From assembly GCA_910587255.1 (NCBI GenBank), contig CAJUKT010000101.1, positions 20,009 to 84,008 on the forward strand: a DNA stretch of 64,000 bases. The letters are read 5' to 3'. The stretch's first letter is position 1. Every line of letters begins with the position of its first letter. The notes beneath the pieces were generated by a model, which saw nothing but the letters and a program-made list of their open reading frames with translations, was not told the DNA's origin and searched no databases. A program made the translations under genes and the position numbers. Of the stretch, positions 54,055 to 62,467 are shown in pieces. Source of the DNA: an uncultured Oscillospiraceae bacterium. GTDB taxonomy: Bacteria > Bacillota > Clostridia > Oscillospirales > Oscillospiraceae.

Positions 54055-57009
54055 TTACCGCAGCAGCTGCCCCACGTCCTCCATTCCCCGCTGGCGCAGG
54101 AAAATGGCTTTGGGGGACTGGCGCAGCACCTCGCGGATGTCACAGGTCAGCGAGCTGGCCTCCCTGGTGTCCCGCACCACGCTGATGTGCTGGTGGAAGC
54201 TGTACATGCTGCCAAAGCTCTGCCCCAGCCGGCCGTACATGGCGCCGTAGGCCCCCTGAAGCCGGGTGACCCAGCGGCGGTCCGAGACCAGCACGTCTAT
54301 GGCGGCCCTGGCCGCCTCCCGGGTGGTGAGGTCAAGCGCATCCAGGCGCAGTGCCCGGGCGGAAACGCGAAACCGCGGCAGCGTCACGCTGGACTCCCCC
54401 ACCTGGAGGGACAGCCCCTGCCGGGTCCACAGCTTGGCCCCGCCGATTTCCGTGCCTGCGGACACCTGGACCTTCCCGCAGTTGCCGAAGAGGCAGCCGC
54501 CGATATCCCCATCCGGCCCGCCCCCCTGGGCCTTTATCACCCGGGCGGAGCCTGTGATCACAATATCGCCGCAGGCCCCCTGTATCCCCGCGCCAATGGC
54601 GGCGGCGCAGCAGGCGGCCTGGGCCGTCACCGTGCCGCCCTGGATGCGGATATCCCCCACGGGGGCGCCCAGCGCGCCGCCAATGCCAGCGCCGCCCCCC
54701 GCTCCGATGGCGGTGACCGCGCCGCCCCGGATGTGGATGGGGCCGGTGCGCTCCCGCCCCACGCCGCTGTCCCGGCCGATGCCCGCGCCCCCGGCGGCGC
54801 CTGTGGCGGTGAGCGTGCCGTCCGGCTCCCCCTTGGGGTCTTTCGTCTGGTCGATGACCAGGGAAGTGCCGTCGCCCAGGGATATCCCCGCGAAGCCCGG
54901 GCCGCTCTCAAACACATTATTCGTCCCCCGCCGCAAAAGCAGGGTCACATCGTTTCCCCGGCCCAGGCTGAACGCCCTGCCGGAGGATACCCGGCAGTCC
55001 ACGCCGTCTAGAATCAGCTTGACCGGGCCAATCCCGTCGGCCAGGACGAGCCTGCCGCTGAAGGGCAGCTGGTCCGCGTCCGTCCCGGCCCCTCCCGCCA
55101 CGGCGGTGACCTGGCCGGACAGGATATAGAGGGTGTGGCTCTCCTCCTCATAGCGCCAGTCCGTCTCCGGCTCCCCGCCGGTGACGGTGAAGGGGTTGGG
55201 ATATCTGGAAATCTCCTGGAACGCCCCCGCTTTTTCGTCCCAGCGCACATAGGTATACCGGATCTGGATGCGCCCGGCCTTGTCCCGTCCCTGCAGGGCG
55301 ATGGTGTGGGCGGGATATCCCTTGGAGTCGTCCCCCTTCAGCAGCCACAGCCGGGCCATATCAATCTGGCCGTCCCGCCTCAGGGCCAGCTGGGCCTGCC
55401 TGCCGTCCACCGCCAGGGCGGTGACGGAGCTCCACTCCGGCAGCAGCGTTTTCCATACCAGGTCGAAGGGCGTCAGCCGCTCGCCCTGGGCGCTGCGCAC
55501 GGTGATCCCCTCCGCCGCCAGCAGGGAGACAGGGCCGTCCACCACCAGCTGGGCCGCCAGGGTCCCGGCGTTTTCCCCGCCCAGCACCACCGTGCCCCCC
55601 GCCAGACGCAGGACGCTGCCCGCTTCGGCCCGCAGCTGCCCGATGCGCAAAAGCCCTCCGCCGTCGACGGTGAGTACGGCTCCCCGGCCCAGCTGCACCT
55701 GGGCCAGGGAGTTTTCCCCCGCAGCCGTCACCCTGGCCTGGGCGGACTGCGCGCTCAGCAAAGGGGCGTCCACCTGCTGGAGCACCACCCTTCCTGTGCC
55801 AGTCAGCCGGAGCGCCGGGGCCTCCTGCCCCAGTCCCCGCAGGATCACCTCCTGGCCCCCGGACAGCGTAAGCGCGCCGCTCTCCCGGTCAAAGGCCGCG
55901 GCGGACAGGTCCCGGCCCGACCCCTGCACCGTTCCCAGCTGCTCCGAGACAAAGGGCGGGGCGGCCTCTGCCCCTGGGCTCTCCTGGGGCTGGGCTGCGC
56001 CCTCCGGCGCGTCCAAGCCCTCCAGCAGCGCCATCAGCCCGTCTCCAGAGCCCGCCAGCAGATCCAGCAGCAGCCCCATCTCTCCGCCGCCCCCCGCCAG
56101 CAGATCCAGCAGCTCGGGCATGGCGGGGGCATTTTCCCCTGTCATCAGCAGATTCATCAAGAAGGGTTCCAGCCCCGGGGCGGTGCCGCCGGCAAACTGG
56201 GCCCGGAACTGCTCCATGCTGGTGAAGACGCCGCCCGTCAGCTGTTCCAGCGCCTGATCCGTGGGGACGCCCTGGGCCACCAGCTCAAGCAGCTGCCGCA
56301 GCCCCTGCGCCGCCTGCCCCAGGTCCACCGCCCCCGAGGGCACGCCCCCGGAGATAACCGCGCCCAGGTATAACGCGGCCAGATACCCCGCCGCAGGGCT
56401 GCTGTCCAGCGGGAGCCTGCCCAGGGCGGCCAGCACCTGCGCCCCGCTGGCGGTGCGGTCCACCCCCAGGGCCGCCAGCAGCGCATCCCGGTCAGGCGTG
56501 CCGCCCGCCATAGCGCCCAGCAGCCAGCTGGGAAGGCGCTCCACCCCTTCCTGCCGGGCGGCCAGGCCGTCCATCACCGCGTCCACCAGCGCGTCCAGGC
56601 CCTCCCCGGCCTCTCCGTCTTGAAACAGCCCCGCCTGCACGCCGTTTCGGGCAATCTGGTCGATCTCCCCCCGCAGCCGTTCCAGCTCTGTCTGAAGGGC
56701 GGCGCGGTCTGCCCCGCCGTCTTCCGCGGCCTGCCGGGCCAGCTCCTCCATACGGCCCAGATTGTCCTCCACCTCCGCCAGGGATGCCTCTCCCGACTGG
56801 AGAGTCCGGCGGCCCTCCCGGGCCTGACGGCCCGCCTGGGTGACCCGGCCCATCAGCTGCCGCAGCGTATCGGAGACGGTTGCCGCCGCTTTTTTTGGCC
56901 CCGCCGCCGGCCGGGCCGGGCCCGCGCTGTCCTGCTTCTCCGTCCTGCCTGTTTTTTGATACCGGGCGGCAGTCAGCTCCCTGTTTCTGCGAACGCTCAG
57001 TTTTTCCAT
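54055..57009 (-). CDS. Protein with flagellin-like N-terminal helices and a beta-helix carbohydrate-binding-type domain
   Basis: 984 residues, no signal peptide. Residues 60-132 (GEASLAEVEDNLGRMEELAR, RAALQTELERLRGEIDQIAR, VQAGLFQDG) follow the pattern of the flagellin D0/D1 N-terminal helices. Residues 140-430 are Leu/Gly/Ala-rich helices. From about 450 on there is a long right-handed beta-helix-like region with many G-x-V/L turns (GALTLSGGQEVILRGLGQEA, RGAVLTVDGGGLLRIGQLRA, GAGGGAGIGGALGAPVGDIR), like the DUF4353 carbohydrate-binding-domain proteins. The ATG at 57009 follows AAGGAGG; the open frame upstream holds a MITE. The start and domains are seen directly; the export route and function are not known. 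Confidence 0.75.
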   Translation of the reverse strand: MEKLSVRRNRELTAARYQKTGRTEKQDSAGPARPAAGPKKAAATVSDTLRQLMGRVTQAGRQAREGRRTLQSGEASLAEVEDNLGRMEELARQAAEDGGADRAALQTELERLRGEIDQIARNGVQAGLFQDGEAGEGLDALVDAVMDGLAARQEGVERLPSWLLGAMAGGTPDRDALLAALGVDRTASGAQVLAALGRLPLDSSPAAGYLAALYLGAVISGGVPSGAVDLGQAAQGLRQLLELVAQGVPTDQALEQLTGGVFTSMEQFRAQFAGGTAPGLEPFLMNLLMTGENAPAMPELLDLLAGGGGEMGLLLDLLAGSGDGLMALLEGLDAPEGAAQPQESPGAEAAPPFVSEQLGTVQGSGRDLSAAAFDRESGALTLSGGQEVILRGLGQEAPALRLTGTGRVVLQQVDAPLLSAQSAQARVTAAGENSLAQVQLGRGAVLTVDGGGLLRIGQLRAEAGSVLRLAGGTVVLGGENAGTLAAQLVVDGPVSLLAAEGITVRSAQGERLTPFDLVWKTLLPEWSSVTALAVDGRQAQLALRRDGQIDMARLWLLKGDDSKGYPAHTIALQGRDKAGRIQIRYTYVRWDEKAGAFQEISRYPNPFTVTGGEPETDWRYEEESHTLYILSGQVTAVAGGAGTDADQLPFSGRLVLADGIGPVKLILDGVDCRVSSGRAFSLGRGNDVTLLLRRGTNNVFESGPGFAGISLGDGTSLVIDQTKDPKGEPDGTLTATGAAGGAGIGRDSGVGRERTGPIHIRGGAVTAIGAGGGAGIGGALGAPVGDIRIQGGTVTAQAACCAAAIGAGIQGACGDIVITGSARVIKAQGGGPDGDIGGCLFGNCGKVQVSAGTEIGGAKLWTRQGLSLQVGESSVTLPRFRVSARALRLDALDLTTREAARAAIDVLVSDRRWVTRLQGAYGAMYGRLGQSFGSMYSFHQHISVVRDTREASSLTCDIREVLRQSPKAIFLRQRGMEDVGQLLR

Positions 57010-57049
57010 CCCGCCGACCTCCTTACGCTTGGCGGCAGAGCCGCCTTTA

Positions 57050-57209
57050 GAAGCTGTACCAATCGCCTCAGCACCCAGCTTTGCGGCCCAAATTGCCGCC
57101 GGCCGCGTTGAACAATCTTGAAATACACCAAGTATTCCCGCGATTTTTCGCCTTGCCACCGGCAATTTTGACGCGCGAATCTGAATACTTCGGCGATTGG
57201 TACAGCTCC
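57050..57209. mobile_element. Small MITE-like element, 160 bp
   Basis: Terminal inverted repeats GAAGCTGTACCAATCGCC (57050-57067) and GGCGATTGGTACAGCTCC (57192-57209) match in 17 of 18 positions. Both ends are flanked by TTA (57047-57049 and 57210-57212), a likely target duplication. Subterminal arms also pair imperfectly (CCAAATTGCCGCCGG with CCACCGGCAATTTTG), so the whole unit can fold into a hairpin. It contains no gene. It lies in the leader of the flagellin-like gene, just upstream of its ribosome site. The rest of 57010-57382 shows no gene. Confidence 0.7.
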
Positions 57210-57340
57210 TTACTATTATTATTATCGTCCCGCCGGCAGGAAAAATAAGCAAAGGATAGCTTGAGCGCTGCGCCGCCCCGGAAAAGGGGCGCATATCAGG
57301 GGGGGGGAATAAGGTTTCCTGGGAAATTACCGGGCAAAAA

Positions 57341-57369
57341 ACCCCCTCCGGCCTCTGGCCGGAGGGGGT
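57341..57369 (-). terminator. Terminator of the chemoreceptor gene
   Basis: ACCCCCTCCGGCC and GGCCGGAGGGGGT (13-bp perfect, loop TCT on the plus strand) followed on the minus strand by TTTTTT. Confidence 0.9.
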
Positions 57370-57382
57370 GCTGGGCGCGGGG

Positions 57383-59356
57383 TCAATCCGTGGCCAGGGT
57401 GAACTGGTCCACCAGCTGCTTCAGGCCGGCGGCCTCGGCGGACAGCTCCTGGCTGGCGGCGGCGCTCTCCTGGGCGGTGGCGGAGTTGGTCTGCACCACG
57501 CTGGAAATCTGGTCGATGCCGTCTGTGACCTGGCTGATGGCGTCGGTCTGGCTCTCCACCGCCTTGACCACGATATCCATCTGGGTGGTGACGCTGCCGG
57601 CGATGGTGCTGGTGCGCTCCAGGGACTCGGTGACGCGGTTCACCGCCTGGCTGCCCTCGTTGACGGCGGCAATGGAGCCGCCGATGAGCTCCTTGGTGGC
57701 CTTGGCGGCCTCGTCGGACTTCTGGGCCAGGTTGCGCACCTCGTCGGCCACCACGGCGAAGCCCTTGCCCGCGCTGCCCGCCCGGGCGGCCTCCACGGCG
57801 GCGTTCAGCGCCAGGATGTTGGTCTGGAAGGCGATGTTCTCAATGGCGGCGATGATCTTGGAGATCTCCTCGGAGGAGCTGGAGATCTTCTCCATGGCCG
57901 CGTTGAGGTCCTTGACGTACTCCACGCTGGTGCCCAGCTGGGCACCCGCCTGGCCCACAAACTGGCCCGCCTGCTCGGCGGCGGCGGCGGTCTTTTTGGC
58001 GCTGGCGGAGATATCGTTGATGGTGGCGGCCAGCTCCTCCACGGCGCTGGCCTGCTCCATGGAGCCCTGGCTCAGCGTCTGGGCGCCGGTGGACACGTGG
58101 CCGCTGGCGGAAGACACCTGGGCGGCGGCGGCGTCAATGCGCCGCATGGTGCCGCTCAGCTCCATTTTCAGGTTGCGCATGGACAGCAGGATATTTTGGA
58201 ACTCGCCCACGTAGGTGTCCCGGTGGGCGGACTGGATATCAAAGTTTTTGTTGGCCATCTGGGTGAGCAGATAGCTGATGTCGTTGATGATGGTGTTCAG
58301 CCCGGCCACCATGTCCGCCGTGGACTGGGTGAGCTGGGCGGTCTCGTCCCGGCTGCCGGTCTGGGGGACGGGGGACTTCAGATCGCCGGCCACCAGCAGC
58401 TTCATCCGTTCGCACACCGCCCGCATGGGCCTGCTGATGTTGGTGGACAAACGCAGGGCCACCACGATGGAGGCCATGGCGGCGGCTATGCTCACAAGGA
58501 TGTTGATAAGGATGCCCACGTATGTATCGGTGAGGTAGTCCTTCTTCATGGCGGTGACGGCCACGCTCCAGCCGTCGGTGCCGCCCACGGGGGCATAGGC
58601 CGCGTAGCGGGGCCCGTCGGCGTCCTGGAAACTGCCGAAGCCGTTTTTACCCTGGCGCATCTCGGCGTGGATGGCGGCCAGCTCCTTCAGCGAGCGGTCG
58701 CTTTGGGCGTCCCGCTCCACGTTCTGGGTGGTAATGGTGTCCAGCGTCACGTCGGCGATGGTGTCGCCGTTTTTGTTAATCATGTAAGCGCGGCTGTTTT
58801 TACTCACCTTGATGGAGGACACAATGTTGTTCAGAAAGGTCTCCGGCGGCACAAAGTAGACCACGCCCACAATCTCGGAGCCGTGGCTTCCGCCGGCATA
58901 GAGGGGGGCGGCCACCATGATGGACAGCTCGCCGGTGATTTTGCTCACCAGGGGCTCGGACACATAGACAGTGCCCTTCATGGCCTGCTGGACATACTCC
59001 CGGTCGGAGTAGTCCTTGCCGTCGAAAATGCTCAGGCCGTCGGCCCCGATGACATTGCCCCGCTGGAAGCCGTGCATGGAGGCGCGCTCGTCGATGATGG
59101 CGCGCTTGGTCTCCACGGGGGTGTCCGGGTCGGCCAGCTGGGCGATGCAGCCGGTGTCCATGGCCACATTTTTATAGGCGGTGAGCTCCTGCTCCACCCG
59201 CTCTGCGGCCAGCACGGCGGTCTCGCTCATCATTTGGTCCACTGTGGCAATGGTGCTGCGGTAGTTCAGGGAGATGCTGGTGGCGCCCACCAGTACCAGC
59301 GCGGTTAAGACTGTCGCCATCAGGCAAACCGTGATTTTTTTGCGGATACTGTTCAT
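57383..59356 (-). CDS. Methyl-accepting chemotaxis protein
   Basis: 657 residues. An N-terminal membrane helix (KITVCLMATVLTALVLVGAT) leads to an extracellular dCache-like sensor (DGLSIFDGKDYSDREYVQQA, VYVSEPLVSKITGELSIMVA, YAAYAPVGGTDGWSVAVTAM), then a second helix (GILINILVSIAAAMASIVVA), a HAMP domain and a signalling domain with IAFQTNILALNAAVEAARAG and KGFAVVADEVRNLAQKS. The ligand is unknown. No che genes are next to it. The ATG at 59356 follows GAGGTGCACAG. It suggests a motile or at least chemosensory host, in line with the flagellin-like gene downstream. Confidence 0.95.
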   Translation of the reverse strand: MNSIRKKITVCLMATVLTALVLVGATSISLNYRSTIATVDQMMSETAVLAAERVEQELTAYKNVAMDTGCIAQLADPDTPVETKRAIIDERASMHGFQRGNVIGADGLSIFDGKDYSDREYVQQAMKGTVYVSEPLVSKITGELSIMVAAPLYAGGSHGSEIVGVVYFVPPETFLNNIVSSIKVSKNSRAYMINKNGDTIADVTLDTITTQNVERDAQSDRSLKELAAIHAEMRQGKNGFGSFQDADGPRYAAYAPVGGTDGWSVAVTAMKKDYLTDTYVGILINILVSIAAAMASIVVALRLSTNISRPMRAVCERMKLLVAGDLKSPVPQTGSRDETAQLTQSTADMVAGLNTIINDISYLLTQMANKNFDIQSAHRDTYVGEFQNILLSMRNLKMELSGTMRRIDAAAAQVSSASGHVSTGAQTLSQGSMEQASAVEELAATINDISASAKKTAAAAEQAGQFVGQAGAQLGTSVEYVKDLNAAMEKISSSSEEISKIIAAIENIAFQTNILALNAAVEAARAGSAGKGFAVVADEVRNLAQKSDEAAKATKELIGGSIAAVNEGSQAVNRVTESLERTSTIAGSVTTQMDIVVKAVESQTDAISQVTDGIDQISSVVQTNSATAQESAAASQELSAEAAGLKQLVDQFTLATD

Positions 59357-59707
59357 CTCTGTGCACCTCGTAAATCATAATGTGGTGTCCGGCCGCGGTG
59401 ATGAGGCGCTGTTTGGACATTGACAATGTGCCCGGCGGCGAGGATTTTTTCGCCAGGCAAGGCGGTTTGACGCAGAAATACGTTGTGTATTTCAAGTCAA
59501 ATCGACGTATAATGGCGGGAGAAGGCCCGTCGTTTGGGCAATATTGGCAATTTCAAACGAGCCACAAAAGCGGCTAAAGCTATTATATGGGCACCGGCGG
59601 CCGATTGTCAATGGTTTCACGCATTTTACTCCCCCACGGATCAAAACGGCTGCGCGGGCGCCGGGCAGGGGAATGCCGCCGGGCGCTTGGGGGAAATGAT
59701 AATCCCA
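59357..59707. other. Intergenic region between the chemoreceptor and uxuA, no gene seen
   Basis: No convincing gene. It contains a TATAAT-like box at about 59505 with no good -35, a 6-bp inverted repeat CGTTTG/CAAACG around 59531-59560, and A/T-rich bases that could carry the chemoreceptor promoter on the minus strand, which I could not place. Confidence 0.5.
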
Positions 59708-59736
59708 TTGACAAGACCGCCCCGCTGGGGTAGGAT
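59708..59736 (+). promoter_or_regulatory. Sigma-70 type promoter of uxuA
   Basis: TTGACA (59708-59713), exactly 17 nt, TAGGAT (59731-59736). It lies about 85 nt before the uxuA start, leaving room for an operator in the leader. Confidence 0.7.
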
Positions 59737-59822
59737 AAACAATATGAAATGGCCAGGGCGGCTATGACCGGGCAGGGCGCGGCGCATGGTGCGGGCGAAT
59801 TATGAAAAGGAGGATACGGGAT

Positions 59823-60905
59823 ATGAAAATGACGTGGCGGTGGTACGGCGAGGGGAACGACCAGATCAAGCTCAGCGATATCAAGCAGATCCCCGGCGTG
59901 GAGGGCATCGTGTGGGCGCTCCACGACAAAATGCCCGGCGAGGTGTGGCAGCCGGAGGAGATCGCGGCCGTCAAACAGCAGCTGGACCAGTACGGCTTCA
60001 ACATGGACGTGGTGGAGAGCGTGAACGTCCACGACGACATCAAGATCGGCCTGCCCACCCGGGATGGGTATATTGAGAACTACAAGCAGACCATCCGCAA
60101 CCTGGCGCCCTTCGGCGTGAAGGTGATCTGCTATAACTTCATGCCGGTGTTTGACTGGACCCGCACCGACCTGTTCCACCCGGTGGGGGACGGCTCCACC
60201 GCGCTGTACTACGAGGCGGCGAAAATCAAGCAGGACCCAAAGGAGATGGCGGATTACGTCATGTCCTTCACGGAAAAGTACCACATGACCTTCCCCGGCT
60301 GGGAGCCGGAGCGGATGGCCAAGCTGGACGAGCTGTTTGAGAAGTACCGCCCCGTCACCAAGGAGAAGCTGTGGGACAACTTCAAGTATTTCTTGGAGGC
60401 CATCATGCCCACCTGCCATGAGTGTGACATTAAAATGGCCGTCCACATGGATGATCCCCCCTGGGATATTTTCGGCCTGCCCCGGCTGCTCACCAGCGGC
60501 GAGGCCATCGACAAGTTCTTAAAAATGGTGGACGACCCCTATAACTGCCTGACCCTGTGCTCGGGCAGCCTCAACGCCGACCCCAAGAACAACGTGGCGG
60601 ACATCGTGCGCAGGCACTGCGATAGGATCGCCTTCGCCCACATCCGCAACGTGAAGCACTTCGACAACGGCGACTTCTCCGAGGCGTCCCACCGGGACTG
60701 CGACGGCGACACCGGCATTCTGGACATCCTGAAGGCGTACCACGACGGCGGCTTCGACGGCTATATCCGCCCCGACCACGGCCGCCACCTGTGGAGTGAG
60801 GGCCCGGGCACTGTGCGCCCCGGCTACGGCCTGTATGACCGGGCCCTGGGCGTGATGTATATGCTGGGCGTGTGGGATATGCTGGACAAGCTCGACAAGA
60901 AATAA
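59823..60905 (+). CDS. uxuA: Mannonate dehydratase
   Basis: 360 residues, the typical UxuA length. It starts MKMTWRWYGEGNDQIKLSDI, then IPGVEGIVWALHDKMPGEVW, and has the metal-site segments CDIKMAVHMDDPPWDIFGLP, NCLTLCSGSLNADPKNNVAD, RIAFAHIRNVKHFDNGDFSE and GFDGYIRPDHGRHLWSEG. The TIM-barrel enzyme dehydrates D-mannonate to 2-keto-3-deoxygluconate in glucuronate breakdown. The ATG at 59823 has GGAGG nine nucleotides upstream. Other uxu/uxa genes are not next to it. A strong GC stem at 60923-60952 follows. Confidence 0.96.
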   Translation: MKMTWRWYGEGNDQIKLSDIKQIPGVEGIVWALHDKMPGEVWQPEEIAAVKQQLDQYGFNMDVVESVNVHDDIKIGLPTRDGYIENYKQTIRNLAPFGVKVICYNFMPVFDWTRTDLFHPVGDGSTALYYEAAKIKQDPKEMADYVMSFTEKYHMTFPGWEPERMAKLDELFEKYRPVTKEKLWDNFKYFLEAIMPTCHECDIKMAVHMDDPPWDIFGLPRLLTSGEAIDKFLKMVDDPYNCLTLCSGSLNADPKNNVADIVRRHCDRIAFAHIRNVKHFDNGDFSEASHRDCDGDTGILDILKAYHDGGFDGYIRPDHGRHLWSEGPGTVRPGYGLYDRALGVMYMLGVWDMLDKLDKK

Positions 60906-60922
60906 ACGATAGACACATGGCG

Positions 60923-60952
60923 GCGGGCCCCCGGGCGTTCCCGGGGGCCCGC
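60923..60952 (+). terminator. GC stem after uxuA
   Basis: GCGGGCCCCCGGG and CCCGGGGGCCCGC (13-bp perfect, loop CGTT). No T-run, so termination is likely but not certain. Confidence 0.6.
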
Positions 60953-61013
60953 GCTGCGCCGGCGGAGGGGATCGGGCACACCGCCGGCAGACCAAACCAC
61001 GAAGGAGGCCGTC

Positions 61014-62429
61014 ATGAAGCTTGCCGCCGACGCCATTGCCGCCGCCTACAATCTGCTGTGGGGCGACCTGTTTGCCATCCCCCTGCCGGGGGGCGGGTCG
61101 CTGGAGGTGTCCCTGCTGGTGCTGCTGCTCATCCCCACAGGCATCTTTTTCACCGTGCGCACCCGCCTGCTCCCCATCCGGCTCCTGCCGGAGATGCTGC
61201 GGGTGACGGGGGAAAGGCGGACCAGCCGGGAGGGCAGCGCCATCTCTGGCGTCCAGGCCCTTGTGGTGTCCACCGCCACCCGGGTGGGCATGGGCAATTT
61301 GATCGGGGTGGTGGCCGCCATCTCCGCCGGGGGCGCGGGGGCGGTATTCTGGATGTGGGTGACCGCCCTCATCGGATCATCCACCGCCTTTATTGAGGCC
61401 ACCCTGGCCCAGCTTTACAAGGAGCGCGACCCGCTGTACGGCGGCTGGCGGGGAGGCCCGGCCTACTATATCCACAATTTTATCAAGGAGAGGCGGGGTG
61501 GAAAGCTGGGGCGGCATTGTGTGCTGGCGGTGCTGTTCGCCGTCTCCGGCCTGATCTGCTGGTGCGGCATCAGCCAGGTCATCTCCAACTCCGTGTCCGC
61601 CGCCTTTCAAAACGCCTTCCACATCGAGCCCATTTACACCACTGTGGTGCTGGTGGCCCTGTCCGCCGTCATCGTGCTGCGCAAAAACGCCACGGTGCGG
61701 GTGCTGGACGTGCTGGTGCCCATCATGGCGGCCTGCTATTTTGTCATCACCCTCATCCTCATCGGCATGAATATCACAGAGCTGCCCGGCGTGTTCCGCC
61801 GCATCTTTGAGGAGGCGTTCGGCCTGCGCCAGGCCGCGGCGGGGGGCTTTGGCGCGGTGATCATGAACGGGGTGAAGCGGGGGCTGTTTTCCAACGAGGC
61901 CGGCTCCGGCTCCGCCCCCTGCGCCGCTGCGGCGGGGGATACCTCCCACCCCGCCAAGACCGGCCTTTTGCAGGCGCTGGGGGTGTTTATCGACACCATC
62001 GTCATTTGCAGCTGCACCGCCTTCATCATCCTGGTGACCCCGGCGGAAAAGGTGGCCGGGCTGGAGCTGATGGACCTGCTCCAGGCGTCCATGGCCCACC
62101 ACCTGGGCCGGTTCGGGGTGGTGTTCATCGCCCTGATCCTGTGGCTGTTCAGCTTTTCCACCTTTGTGGGCATCCTGTTCTACGCCCGGTCCAACGTGGC
62201 CTACCTGTTCGGCGACAATTGGCTGTCCCAGACTCTCTACAAAGTGCTGGCCCTGGCCATGCTGTTCGTGGGCGGGCTGGCGGCGTATACCTTTGTGTGG
62301 GACCTGGGGGACGTGGGGGTGGGGCTGATGACGGTGTTCAATCTCATTGTGATCCTCCCGATGTCGGGGCAGGCGCTGAGCGCCCTCCGGGACTACGAGG
62401 GGAAGATGCGCAAGCGCGGAGAGAAGTGA
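61014..62429 (+). CDS. Sodium:alanine (AGCS) symporter
   Basis: 471 residues with about ten or eleven membrane helices. The family signature is in SGVQALVVSTATRVGMGNLI, with GVVAAISAGGAGAVFWMWVT, GGWRGGPAYYIHNF and KRGLFSNEAGSGSAPCAAAA. It imports alanine, glycine or related amino acids with sodium. The ATG at 61014 follows GAAGGAGGCC. It shares a bidirectional terminator with the convergent sodium symporter downstream. Not clearly tied to uxuA. Confidence 0.94.
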   Translation: MKLAADAIAAAYNLLWGDLFAIPLPGGGSLEVSLLVLLLIPTGIFFTVRTRLLPIRLLPEMLRVTGERRTSREGSAISGVQALVVSTATRVGMGNLIGVVAAISAGGAGAVFWMWVTALIGSSTAFIEATLAQLYKERDPLYGGWRGGPAYYIHNFIKERRGGKLGRHCVLAVLFAVSGLICWCGISQVISNSVSAAFQNAFHIEPIYTTVVLVALSAVIVLRKNATVRVLDVLVPIMAACYFVITLILIGMNITELPGVFRRIFEEAFGLRQAAAGGFGAVIMNGVKRGLFSNEAGSGSAPCAAAAGDTSHPAKTGLLQALGVFIDTIVICSCTAFIILVTPAEKVAGLELMDLLQASMAHHLGRFGVVFIALILWLFSFSTFVGILFYARSNVAYLFGDNWLSQTLYKVLALAMLFVGGLAAYTFVWDLGDVGVGLMTVFNLIVILPMSGQALSALRDYEGKMRKRGEK

Positions 62430-62465
62430 AAAAGTCCCGGTTTCCAGGAGAAACCGGGACTTTTT
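62429..62465. terminator. Bidirectional terminator between two symporter genes
   Basis: AAAAAGTCCCGGTTTC and GAAACCGGGACTTTTT, 16-bp perfect arms with a 5-nt loop, T-rich on both strands. Confidence 0.92.
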
Positions 62466-62467
62466 TG

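Noticed and set aside
59575..59585. Another copy of the AAAGCTAT promoter element near uxuA
   Set aside because: No -10 box at 16 nt on the right side and it is in the chromosome, so it is taken as chance.
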